Shown here piece after piece: positions 35,158 to 44,600 of a stretch of 64,000 nucleotides of DNA. How positions within the stretch are numbered: the stretch's first letter is position 1; each line of letters opens with the position of its first letter. The notes under the pieces were generated by a model. It was given only the letters and a program-made list of their open reading frames with translations, made no database searches and was not told where the DNA came from. Source of the DNA: Candidatus Anammoximicrobium sp. (lineage in GTDB: Bacteria; Planctomycetota; Planctomycetia; Pirellulales; Pirellulaceae); assembly GCA_012515235.1 (NCBI GenBank), contig JAAYYU010000244.1:124001-188000 (forward strand). Direction: 5' to 3'. A program made the position numbers and the translations under genes.

Positions 35158-36354
35158 CTATTTCGCCGGCTCGGGCCGGAAACCCTCGGCGATGTGGCGG
35201 CGGTAGGCGGCGTCGTAGGGCCCCAGTCCCACGTCTTGCGGCAGCAGATCGAGATGGTCTTTCGGCGCCGTGGAAAAGACGTCTCGCACGGCGTCCAGAT
35301 AGCCGAAGCCGAATTCCTTGTGCGGCGCTAGATAATGGCCTTCGCTCCACTCGTTCCAATTGTCCAGCAGCAATGTCTTGCTGCCCAGTTGGCCGGCGGG
35401 CAGGGTCCGCACGAACGCCTTCGCCTTTTGCAGCAGCCCCTTGTACTCGGCCGGCGGGATCTTCCAGATGCTGCCTTCGTCGTGCCAGCCGCTCCAGCCC
35501 TGCGAGACCGTGACCACTTGCGGCAACACGCCCATGTCCTGCGTGCGGCGGAGGTTGTCCAGTTGCGTGGCGATGGCCCGCGCGGGATCGGGATTGTTCT
35601 GCACGTGCCAGCAGTAGGCGAAAGTGTAATCCAGGCCGAGGTTTTTCATCAGCTGCAGATGGTTCCTGTCCAGGCCGCGATATTCACCCAGCAGATACAG
35701 TCCGTCGAACCCCGCACCGCGGCACGCTTGCCGCATCTTGTCGAAGGCCGCCCGCACGTTCGCCACGCTGCCCAGATCCTGCACCAGGAATTCCGGGCGG
35801 TAGATGAACAACAGCGGGCGGTTGTCGATCTTCAGATAACTGGGATGGCGGAAGTAGTTGTCGATCCAGAACGGCAGCAAGTTGTTCATCAGGTCCGCTT
35901 CGTCGGCCACCCCGGCCCGGCCGCGCGACTGGTTCTCCCACATGATGGTGAACTTCATCTTGGACACGAACCGCGACTTGAACAGCGCGTCGTGGATCGC
36001 GCTGCCAAATCGCATTTTGACCGGCCCGCCTTGCCCGTCGCGATACCAGCAGTAGACGAAGTACGAGATCCCGTGCTCGACGGCCCACTTGGTTTCCCAG
36101 TCGGCGACTTCCGGATTTTCCTGCGAGTAGAACCCCAGGGCCGGCGTCCGCTCCGGATGCTTGACCACTTGGTTCCACATCTGCGGCTTGTCCGCTTCCC
36201 ACAGCGGGCAGTGATGGGCCCCGATCAGAATCTCGGTGGGAGCGGGCTGGGGTTCCGGGATGGCGGGCTGGGGGGACTCCGCGGCGGCCGACAGAACGGC
36301 GAACGACAGGCACACGACGACAACGGCGAAACGGAAACGGCGGTAGATACTCAT
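35158..36354 (-). CDS. GH99-like (WbsX-type) secreted protein
   Basis: 398 residues with a signal peptide (RRFRFAVVVVCLSFAVLSAA, about 5-24). The mature protein resembles GH99-like/WbsX domains: ILIGAHHCPLWEADKP, PALGFYSQENPEVADWETKW, GISYFVYCWYRDGQGGPV, RPLLFIYRPEFLVQDLG, and the C-terminal LLDNWNEWSEGHYLAPHKEF, a strong family block with the WNEWSEG motif. GH99 enzymes are endo-alpha-mannosidases; planctomycetes carry many uncharacterised paralogues. I chose ATG 36354 because the signal peptide follows; the open frame further upstream only translates the inverted-repeat element at 36375-36475. Confidence 0.8.
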   Translation of the reverse strand: MSIYRRFRFAVVVVCLSFAVLSAAAESPQPAIPEPQPAPTEILIGAHHCPLWEADKPQMWNQVVKHPERTPALGFYSQENPEVADWETKWAVEHGISYFVYCWYRDGQGGPVKMRFGSAIHDALFKSRFVSKMKFTIMWENQSRGRAGVADEADLMNNLLPFWIDNYFRHPSYLKIDNRPLLFIYRPEFLVQDLGSVANVRAAFDKMRQACRGAGFDGLYLLGEYRGLDRNHLQLMKNLGLDYTFAYCWHVQNNPDPARAIATQLDNLRRTQDMGVLPQVVTVSQGWSGWHDEGSIWKIPPAEYKGLLQKAKAFVRTLPAGQLGSKTLLLDNWNEWSEGHYLAPHKEFGFGYLDAVRDVFSTAPKDHLDLLPQDVGLGPYDAAYRRHIAEGFRPEPAK

Positions 36355-36374
36355 TGGATTCCCCCTATCTGTCG

Positions 36375-36475
36375 ATGGGGTCAGGCGTACAGAATTCAAT
36401 TTTGGCCGAGCAAGGTCTTTCCACATCGTTGGACTTTCTGTCGGCCAAAATTGAATTCTGTACGCCTGACCCCAT
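36375..36475. repeat. 101-bp element with perfect 35-bp inverted repeats
   Basis: 36375-36409 is exactly complementary to 36441-36475, with a 31-base centre. The ends read ATGGGGTCAGGC and GCCTGACCCCAT. The centre contains GCAAGGT followed by C and TTT, similar to the centre of the element at 53084-53179. It abuts the methyltransferase stop codon (36476-36478). Confidence 0.92.
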
Positions 36476-38059
36476 TCAGAAAAGCGACTTCTGCGCTGCG
36501 CGTCGCTGCTTTCGGAAGCCGAACTGTTCGAGTTCGCCGGTGCGTCCAAAATGACCGGCGAGCTGCTGCAAGTCAAGCCGCCTCAGCACGTCCACGGTGA
36601 TCGGACGCTTCGAGTCCCAAAACACGAAGGCGGATAGGAACTCGGCCGCCGGCTCGGAATTGAGCAGGCCGGCCAGCAGCTCCGCTTCGCGTTTCGAGCG
36701 GCAGGCCAGGAAGTTGACCGTGTCGTCAAACACGACCGGCTTGTCTTGATAGCTGCCGACGACTTCAAAGCTCAGCCGCTTGTAGAAGCCAGAGATCGCG
36801 ACTTTGTAGGGGGCGAACGTGTACTCGCCGACGCCGAACACCGAGAACCGCGGCCGATTGCGGTAGATCGAACTGCGACGGCCATCGAGCAACTGGGCGT
36901 GAGCCAGCAGGTAAGCCCACGTCTTGGGGGCGGTCACCCGAATCACGTCCGTCGGCGCGTTGACGGCAAATTGCGTGACGATCATCCCACTGGCCGGATG
37001 CTCCGTGCGCCCCGCCGCGACCGCGGAGCTTTTCAGCATCGGAAACACGTACGCCGGTTCGATGTCCACGGACTCGCCGAGTTTATTGCGCCAACGGCCG
37101 TCGGCAAGGCGAAGTTCCATCGCCGCCGCGCAATCGTGCTTGACGCCCGAACGCCACACGTAGTCTTCGTCGGGTTCGCCGCGGACCAGGTGACTCCAGC
37201 GGTCCAGCGCTTCCACGTTCGCTACCACGCGGCCCACGCGCCAACCCAACTCGGAGACCGAGTTCCGGGCGTCGAGTGTTTCGTAAACGCCAGCGGTCTG
37301 CTGACGGCATCCGGGACGGAATTCGCAGACCAGCAGGCACGCCTCGACGCTGGCGCCGAAGTGCAGTTCCGCGTCCATGCCGTATATCGCGGCGGCCCCC
37401 AACGGGAAGTCGTGTTTCCAAGCGTGCAGCAGCAGTTTGCGAGCGACCGCCGTTTTGCACAACATGGCCAGCGTGCCGCGACGGCCGTCGAGCGATTCCA
37501 TCAAGCGGATCAGCATCCACTCGGAGATATCGAAATTGCTCTTGCCGGTGAGGGCGTCGAGTCCGGCGTGCTTCTGAAAGTTGGACTTCACCGGCAGGTT
37601 CTTACTGCCCAACGATCCCAGTTGTGCATTGGTCACCCACGGCGGATTGCCGATCACCAGCAGCGGCTCCGGGAGGTCCGCCAACATCGCGGCCCAATCG
37701 GTGGCGAAAAAATCAGCGTGGACCAGCCGCACCTTGCGCCCGTCCGCCCGGCTTGCCAATTGCTGCTGGACACTCGCCAGATGGTCAGGATTGACGTCCA
37801 AACCGACTGCTGCGTCGAGCGTGTCAAACTGCTCCAGGGCCGACAGCAGCAGGCTGCCTTGTCCGCACGTGGGTTCCACGACCGAGGCCGGCTTCGTCCC
37901 GCGGCGCCGCAGCAAGCGGCACACCGCATCAGCCAGCGGCTGGGGCGTCTGGAAATCGCCGAATTCCGTTCGTTGGTTTGGTTTGGCCACGGGTACAGCC
38001 CTCAGAAGCCTTCCACATCTCCGGCCCGTTCGATACTCACCCTCAACGGAAGCCTCCAT
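36476..38059 (-). CDS. N6-adenine-type DNA methyltransferase
   Basis: 527 residues. The SAM-binding motif I is VVEPTCGQGSLLLSALE (about 60-76), the acidic strand is GLDVNPDH, and the catalytic motif IV is GNPPWVTN (about 138-145), so the target is an exocyclic amino group, most likely adenine N6. The leader EFGDFQTPQPLADAVCRLL is typical of Eco57I/TaqI-like and PglX-like enzymes. The C-terminal half (VVGSYQDKPVVFDDTVNFL then ACRSKREAELLAGLLN) resembles the target-recognition region of such MTases. No cognate nuclease is adjacent. ATG 38059 or GTG 37990 could be the start. It borders the defence-like genes downstream. Confidence 0.82.
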   Translation of the reverse strand: MEASVEGEYRTGRRCGRLLRAVPVAKPNQRTEFGDFQTPQPLADAVCRLLRRRGTKPASVVEPTCGQGSLLLSALEQFDTLDAAVGLDVNPDHLASVQQQLASRADGRKVRLVHADFFATDWAAMLADLPEPLLVIGNPPWVTNAQLGSLGSKNLPVKSNFQKHAGLDALTGKSNFDISEWMLIRLMESLDGRRGTLAMLCKTAVARKLLLHAWKHDFPLGAAAIYGMDAELHFGASVEACLLVCEFRPGCRQQTAGVYETLDARNSVSELGWRVGRVVANVEALDRWSHLVRGEPDEDYVWRSGVKHDCAAAMELRLADGRWRNKLGESVDIEPAYVFPMLKSSAVAAGRTEHPASGMIVTQFAVNAPTDVIRVTAPKTWAYLLAHAQLLDGRRSSIYRNRPRFSVFGVGEYTFAPYKVAISGFYKRLSFEVVGSYQDKPVVFDDTVNFLACRSKREAELLAGLLNSEPAAEFLSAFVFWDSKRPITVDVLRRLDLQQLAGHFGRTGELEQFGFRKQRRAAQKSLF

Positions 38060-38182
38060 TCAGGGACTCTGGACATCGAGAGGCAGCCATGAAGCGAAGT
38101 CGCTTGAAATCGAGTATCCTAAACCAACGTGAAGGACTTGAGTTTATTCTCCCGAGCCGTTGGCGGACAATGAGGACTCCGT

Positions 38183-38491
38183 ATGAAAGACGTTGATGTT
38201 TTGCCAGCCCCTGAACTCAGTCTGCCCGTCGTCGATCAAGACAAATGGGAGCGGGAACGCGCGGCGTTTGTCGAGATGCGTCCGGAACTCTTGAAGGGCT
38301 ACCGGGATCAGTTCGTCGCCATTCACGAAGGTGAAGTCGTGGCGTCCGGCACGGACAAAATCACCGTCGCACTTCGGGCCTACGGCGAACACGGCCGAAT
38401 CCCCATCTACGTCGGACTCGTTAGCGAGTCCGCGCCACCGCCGGCTCGCCTCCCGTCGCCTCGCCAACCGTTGAATCCGAGACCGCGGTAA
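38183..38491 (+). CDS. DUF5678 domain-containing protein
   Basis: A 102-residue protein. KWERERAAFVEMRPELLKGY, then RDQFVAIHEGEVVASGTDKI and RIPIYVGLV, match DUF5678 (a short family with a conserved Y-x-G/D-Q-F/W-V-A-I, V-V-A-S-G and hydrophobic C-terminal strand). Members usually precede a retropepsin-like protease gene; the next frame here is a damaged copy of one, starting at the overlapping TAATG. The Pro-rich tail (after residue 85) is probably not conserved. The function is unknown. Confidence 0.7.
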   Translation: MKDVDVLPAPELSLPVVDQDKWERERAAFVEMRPELLKGYRDQFVAIHEGEVVASGTDKITVALRAYGEHGRIPIYVGLVSESAPPPARLPSPRQPLNPRPR

Positions 38492-38671
38492 TGCGTTATC
38501 GATACAATCATCAAATCGTTCCGCCGGCGCCTTGCTTATACGTCTCCATCGCCGCTGCTGACGGCGATGATTGGACCTCTGGTTCTCTTGGGACGCGATG
38601 TCCTGAACTACTTCAAGCTCGTCCTGGACGGCCCACGTTTGGTTTTGGAAATCGAGGGCTTCGAAGATTGA
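38491..38671 (+). pseudogene. Retropepsin-like protease remnant with internal deletion
   Basis: ATG 38491 overlaps the DUF5678 stop (TAATG). The first frame reads MRYRYNHQIVPPAPCLYVSI, the usual start of small DUF5678-linked retropepsin-like proteins. The next frame over reads MIGPLVLLGRDVLNYFKLVL then DGPRLVLEIEGFED and a stop at 38669-38671, the usual C-terminus (LLGRDVLN block). The middle, including the catalytic Asp-Thr/Ser-Gly, is missing, and the frames do not match. The 3' part overlaps the 3' end of the opposing helicase gene by 64 bases. Confidence 0.65.
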
Positions 38672-41600
38672 GATATCCCGCGAGATCCGGCCGCTGGGGC
38701 AGTCTCGTTGGGTAGCACATAGCTGCCCGCCCGCTGGCTCTGGAAGGTCTGCTTGACCGACTTGGTCATAAACCGCGTCAGCTGGGGGCTGTCGAACACG
38801 GCCCCGGCCCCGCCCCAACTGCGGCCGTAGGACGTGTTGCCGTACGACGACGCTTCGTGGCGCGGGTAGCAGACGTACAGCCAGTCGGCGGCGCGCGTCA
38901 GGGCCACGTAAAACATGCGGCGTTCTTCTTCCACCTGGTCGGGATCGCCCAAGCTGCGTTCCAGCGGGATCTTGCCGTCCGTGGCGTGCAGCACGTACAC
39001 GACTCGCCATTCCAGGCCCTTGGCGGAGTGCAGCGTGCTGAGCACCAACGTTGGCTCGAAATCGCCACCGCCGCGCGAATCGCCGTTGGGCGGATCGACC
39101 GTCAAATCGGCCAGTAATTCGGCGCGGTCCGTGAACTGACTGGCCATCTGCACCAGCTGTTCCAGGTCCGCCATCCGCTGCGTGGGATTGTCGAAGTTCT
39201 CCTCCAGAATCGGCTGATAGAACTCGATCGCGCGGCGGATTTGCGCCGGCAAGTCGCCGCTGGAACCGTTGCCGGCAAGATAGTTCATCAAAGACATCAA
39301 CCCGGGCCAGATCTGCTTGCTCTTGGCCGGAATCTTGGCTTCGCGCCAAACGTCGAACCGACCCTCGGCAGCGTGCAAATCGCGCAGCAGGTCATGGGCC
39401 TTCTTCGGACCCACGCCGGGCAGCAGGCACAATGCCCGCTCGCCGGACACCACGTCGCGCGGGTTCTCGGCCAGCCGCAACAGCGACAGCAGGTCCTTGG
39501 CGTGGGCCGCTTCGACAAACTTCAGTCCGCCGTACTTGACGAATTGCAGCCCCTGCCTGGCCAACTGGCTTTCCAACAGGATGCTGTGGTGCGACGCGCG
39601 GAACAGCACGGCTTGTTGCGACAACGGGATGCCCGCCCGCTGATGCTCCAGGATCCGGCTGACGACGAAGCTTGCCTGCTCGTGCTCGTCTTCGCAGGTG
39701 ATCAACTGCGGCGGCACGCCGCCGGCACGCGACGACCACAACTCCTTCGTGTACCGCTCGTCGGCCAGTGCGATCACGCGGTTGGTCGCCTCTAGGATGG
39801 GCTGCGTGCTGCGATAGTTCTGTTCGAGTTTGACGATGCTCGTGCCGGGGAACTGCTGGGGGAAATCCAGGATGTTGCGGACCGTCGCGGCGCGGAACGA
39901 GTAGATCGACTGGGCGTCGTCGCCGACCACCGTCAAGCCGCGGCCGTCCGGGCACAGACTCTCCAGCAGTCGGGCCTGCAACCGGTTCGTGTCCTGGTAC
40001 TCGTCCACCAGCACGCAATCGAAGCGGCTGCGGATCGCCGGTCCGACTTCGCCGTGGTCCAGCAAGTCGCACCACTTGACCAGCAGATCGTCGTAATCGA
40101 AGACGTTCAGTTCGGCCTTGCGCTCGGCGTAGGCGGCGAACAGCTTCTTCAGTTCGTCCGCGTGGATTTCGTGCTGCGGATACTGCAGTTGGAGCACCTC
40201 GTCCAGTGGCAGTTCGGCGTTTACGCCGTAACTGTGAATGGCCAGGCAGGTGCGTTTTTTGGGAAAGTGCTTGTCGCCCTTGCCCAGTTCCAGTTTGGCG
40301 CAGACGGCTCCCATCAAGTCTTCGGCGTCGCTCTGGTCGTAGATCGTGAACCGCGGATGGACGCCGATCGCTTTGCCGTACTGCCGCAGCAGCCGTGTGC
40401 CGGTCCCGTGAAAAGTCCCGCCCCAGACGCTGCGGTCGACATCGGCGTCGCGCAACAAGGCGGCGACGCGTTCCAGCATCTGCGCGGCGGCGCGGCGGGT
40501 GAAGGTCAGCAGCAGAATCCGCTGCGGCGGCACGCCTTGCGAGATCAGGTGGGCGACGCGGTGGACCAAGGTCGTCGTCTTGCCCGTCCCCGCCCCGGCG
40601 ATGATCAGCAGCGGCTCCAGTCCGTGGCAAGCCGCTTCGCGCTGCGGGGCGTTCAGGCGATCGAGCAGAACGTGGAGTTCGCGGCGGGGCATGGGAGCAA
40701 GGGGAGAACTGGGAGGAAGGGGACGGGATGAATGCTGGCGACCGGAAGCGCCTCTGGTGGTCGTTGTCCCGGGGTCTGCATAGGGACGATGGCCTTCCGC
40801 CGCCGTGAATTCGGCGGGCGTGGGAACCTCGATCGCGACCCGTTGCAGACTCACGGCGTACGGGTGGACCGCCGCAGCATCGGCCGTTGGTGCGACCGTC
40901 GGCGGCGCCGTGACTGCGACAAGGGCGGACGGTGATGCCTGGGGGCCGCCGGTTGGCGTCTTCTTGCCGCGGCGGCGTTTGGGCCGACTTTCGGGTGCCG
41001 CGATTGCGCCGTTGGCCAACTGCGGGGCGGGCAGCATCGGGCCCGGCTCCGCAGCGGCAGCCCCCTCCAACACGGCCGCCGGAAGCGGCGCCGCCGCGTG
41101 CGGTTGGTAGCAGTCCTGCGCCCGGTACACCGTCGCGCGGACGCCGTCGTCCAATTCGAACGCCAGGCTCTCGCCGCTGCGCGACACGGACTCGACCAAT
41201 TCGCGCATGAAGGCCAGTCCGCGCGCCGCTTCGGGGACGTCCAACACCTGCGGCGGGGCATCGAGCAGCGGCCGCGGAAGGCAAACCACGCACTTGGAGC
41301 GGGCCCGCGTCACGGCGACGTTCAGCCGGTTCAAGCCGTAGATGAATTCTGCCTCCTCGGCGGCGAATTCCGGGTCTGAGACGCCATAGCTGACGATCAC
41401 GGCGTCCGCCTCCTGCCCCTGCATCTTGTCCACCGTGTCGACCAGCGGCGGCGATTGCCAGCGGCGCTGGCGCCGTAGTTCGCGGCGAATCGCCCGGATC
41501 TGGGCGCGGTGCGGGCTGACCACGAACACGCCCTCGTGGAAGAAGACGCCGTCGTCGCCGTACAGCCGGCCGTCGGCCCGCCGCAGTGTGCTCCGGAGCC

Positions 41601-44600
41601 CGGCGACCAGTTGCGCCACCAGTTGCGCCTCCGGCGGATTCTCGCGGGCGGCCCACACGCCGTCCAAGACGACAAACACCAGCGGAAACTGCGGGTCCAG
41701 GCAAGCTTCGACAAACGGGTCCAGACAACGCTCCGGCACCAGATTCAGCCGCCGCCGGGAGACCGTGTTGTCAAAACTGCGGTATTTCGGCCCGTACAAC
41801 AATCCGCCCGCAAAGCTGGTTAGCACGTCGTTCATGCGGAAGTTCTCTGTCAACTGATGCACCGCTCCGCTCGGCAAACCGGAACGCTGGGCGACGGCTT
41901 CAAAAATCGACCGGTGCAACAGCGGTTCGCCGAGCTGCGTCTCCGGGTACACGCCCACCACGATCGGCGGCAGTTGCAGATGGTCGCCGGCCAGCACGAG
42001 CCGGCCTTCCGGCCCGACCAACCCAATCGGGATCGACGCTTCGGGGACCCGCACTTGGGACGCCTCGTCGATCACCGCCAGATCGAACGGCGGCACTTGG
42101 CCGTATTGTTTCAGGCCGGAGTGGGCCGTGGCCCCAACGATCGCTTGCGGATGTTCGTGCAGCCACGCGCCCAAGCGGCCATCCTCGACGACCTCGATGC
42201 CCGGCACCTCCTCGCCTTGCCACCTCTTGGCCTTGCCGATGACCACGGCACGATCCGGCGGCAGTGCGGCCCGCAGTGCGGCAATCTTGCGGAGCAAGTT
42301 TTCGATCGCCGCGTGCGTGAACGCCGTGACCAGCACGCGGAACGGCTTGCCGGCGCGGGCAGCGGCGGCGGCCAAAGCCAGAATCGCGGCGGCCAGGAAG
42401 TGCGTCTTGCCCGTGCCAGGCGGTCCCCAGACGGGCGTCGCACGCTGCCGGCAGATGCGCCGAAACGCCTCCGTCTGGCTGTCCGTCAGGCCGAACACGG
42501 CGATCTCTTCCTCGGCCAACTGCTGGACCGATTCGGGCAGCGCCAACGGTTCGTCGCCGACGGCCGGATCTCGCAGCAGACGCAGCAACAATCCGTGCGT
42601 TTCCGCGCCGCCAGCCCGCAGGAACTCGACCACGCCGTCGGTCGTAAAGTCCGTAAACCGCGGGTGCAGCAGGAACCGTTGGCCGGGCCGCGGATCGCCG
42701 CCGTCAAACCCGTGCTGCGAAGTGACCGTCAACGCGGCGGGCGTGCCCAGCGGATCACGGTCCACCGTGGCGATGCCCACCAAAGCCAGCGCCGGCTGCT
42801 TGCGGCCTTGCCAGACCTGCGCCCGGCAAGCGTAATCGCGATACTCCAGCTGCGCCCGGCGCCCGGCTCCGTCATCCCGCACCAGCAGCCATTCGGGATA
42901 GCCGCCGGGCTCGACCTCCAGCGTCCCGCCGACGATCTTGAACCGCCCGTCGCCCTCGGCCTCCAGTTCCAGGGTCTTGCCCAGCAGCAGTTGCACCTCG
43001 CGTGGCTCGCATCGCATGTTCCGCACGTCCAGACACCGCAGCAGGCTCTCGTAGCGGGCGAAAAACGCCAATCGCGACAGCAGCGGATCGGCAAACTCCT
43101 TCCGCGCCGGCAGCGTGAACTTGGCGGACCAGGTGAAGATCGACTCCGCCGCGTGATGCCGCACGCCTTGCAGCAAGGACCAGGCGGCCTGCAGACGCGC
43201 AGCCGCTTGCCGGGCGATGTCCGCCAGCGTTTCCGTCTTGCCGCGATGCCACACCGCGTGGATCGACTCGGCCCGCATGGCCGGTCCCAGCGGAAAGTCG
43301 AAGTACTCGTTCCGCCGCAGCTTGGAGCGGCAGTTCAGGGCGATCAAGGTCTCCGGCAGCGTGTAGTTCACTTCGACCGGCAACGCTAACACCTGCCCCA
43401 GCGCGTCCAGCAGCACGACCAGCGGGAACGGCACTTCGCGGTCGGGATGCTCGTTGGCCGCCAACAACTCCGGCGCTTGGAAATGGAACAACAGCGTCAT
43501 CGCCTGCTCGGCCAGTTCCGGATCTCGCAACGAATCCAGCAGCCACGCAACAGCCAGCGAGCGTTCCTGTTCCGACAACACGTAGGCTTGTAGGCTCAAC
43601 TGGTCCTTCCACTCGCGGTCCCGGTTATAGCGGTGGACCTGCACGATCACCTCGTGCAGCAAACGGACCCAGCGGCGGCGGATCTCGTCCACCGCGTCCG
43701 GCCGTTCGGCCACCAGCACCAGCGGCTTCGTCCGGCTGCCGTCGAACAGGGCCTCGCGGACTTGATCCGAAAAGACCGCCTCGCGAAGCTCGTTCCGCGC
43801 CGTGACGTACATTCCGGCCAGATAGACCGATTCCCCCAGCGGTTCCTGTTGGAGCGTCAGGAACACGCCGATGTTTTCCCCGCGCGACAGCGAGGGCGAC
43901 GCCGCGCCGTGCGACTGCGGCTGGCCCTGCTCCAGGGCCGCCAGTTGCTTCGCCAGCCGCGGCCGCGAGCCGGCCAACGACGCGCACCGGCTGAGCGTTT
44001 CGTCCGCCTCCGGCCGCTGCAGAAACTCGCCCAATTCGGCCGTCGTCCGCACGCCGACGCGTTCGTTCAAAAACCGCTTGCCCCACGACGTCAGCCGCGA
44101 CAACCGCGACAGGTCGTCGCTGTGCTTCATTTGGCTCCAACAGTGCCGGAAGAAGTCGCACCATTCGCAGCGGTAGTGCAGGTGCCAGCGCGCCTCGTCG
44201 GCCGCCGTGCGCAGGATTCGCACCAGGTCGTGCCGCAGAAAACTCTCCAGGTGCGGCCGCAATTCGCCCAGGGCAAACTCCGTCGGCTCTGGATGCGCGC
44301 CCAGCCACACCGCGCCGGTTTCCAGGTCCACGTGGGCGTCGTCGATGCCTTCCTCGCGCAACACCGTGTCCAGTTCCAGCGCGTACAGCAGCACCTGCAC
44401 GCGGTGCGTCAGTTCCAGCGACTCGCCGCGTTTCAGATCCGTCAGCCGTAGTTGCCGCCGGCCATCCGCGCCCGGCCGCACGGCAATCAAATCGGGATGA
44501 TTGTCGCTGATGGTGACCAAACGCGAATCAACTCCGTACCGCGCGTAGAAGGCCGGCGGCAGGTGCAGCGTCGGCTGGTAGATCATCGATCCCGGCCGCG

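Noticed and set aside
40700..41110. Possible separate start for a UvrD gene near MPRRELHVLLDRLN in the linker of the giant helicase
   Set aside because: There is no stop codon between the two halves and no clear ribosome site before that Met; a single fused product is the simpler reading, though internal initiation is not excluded.
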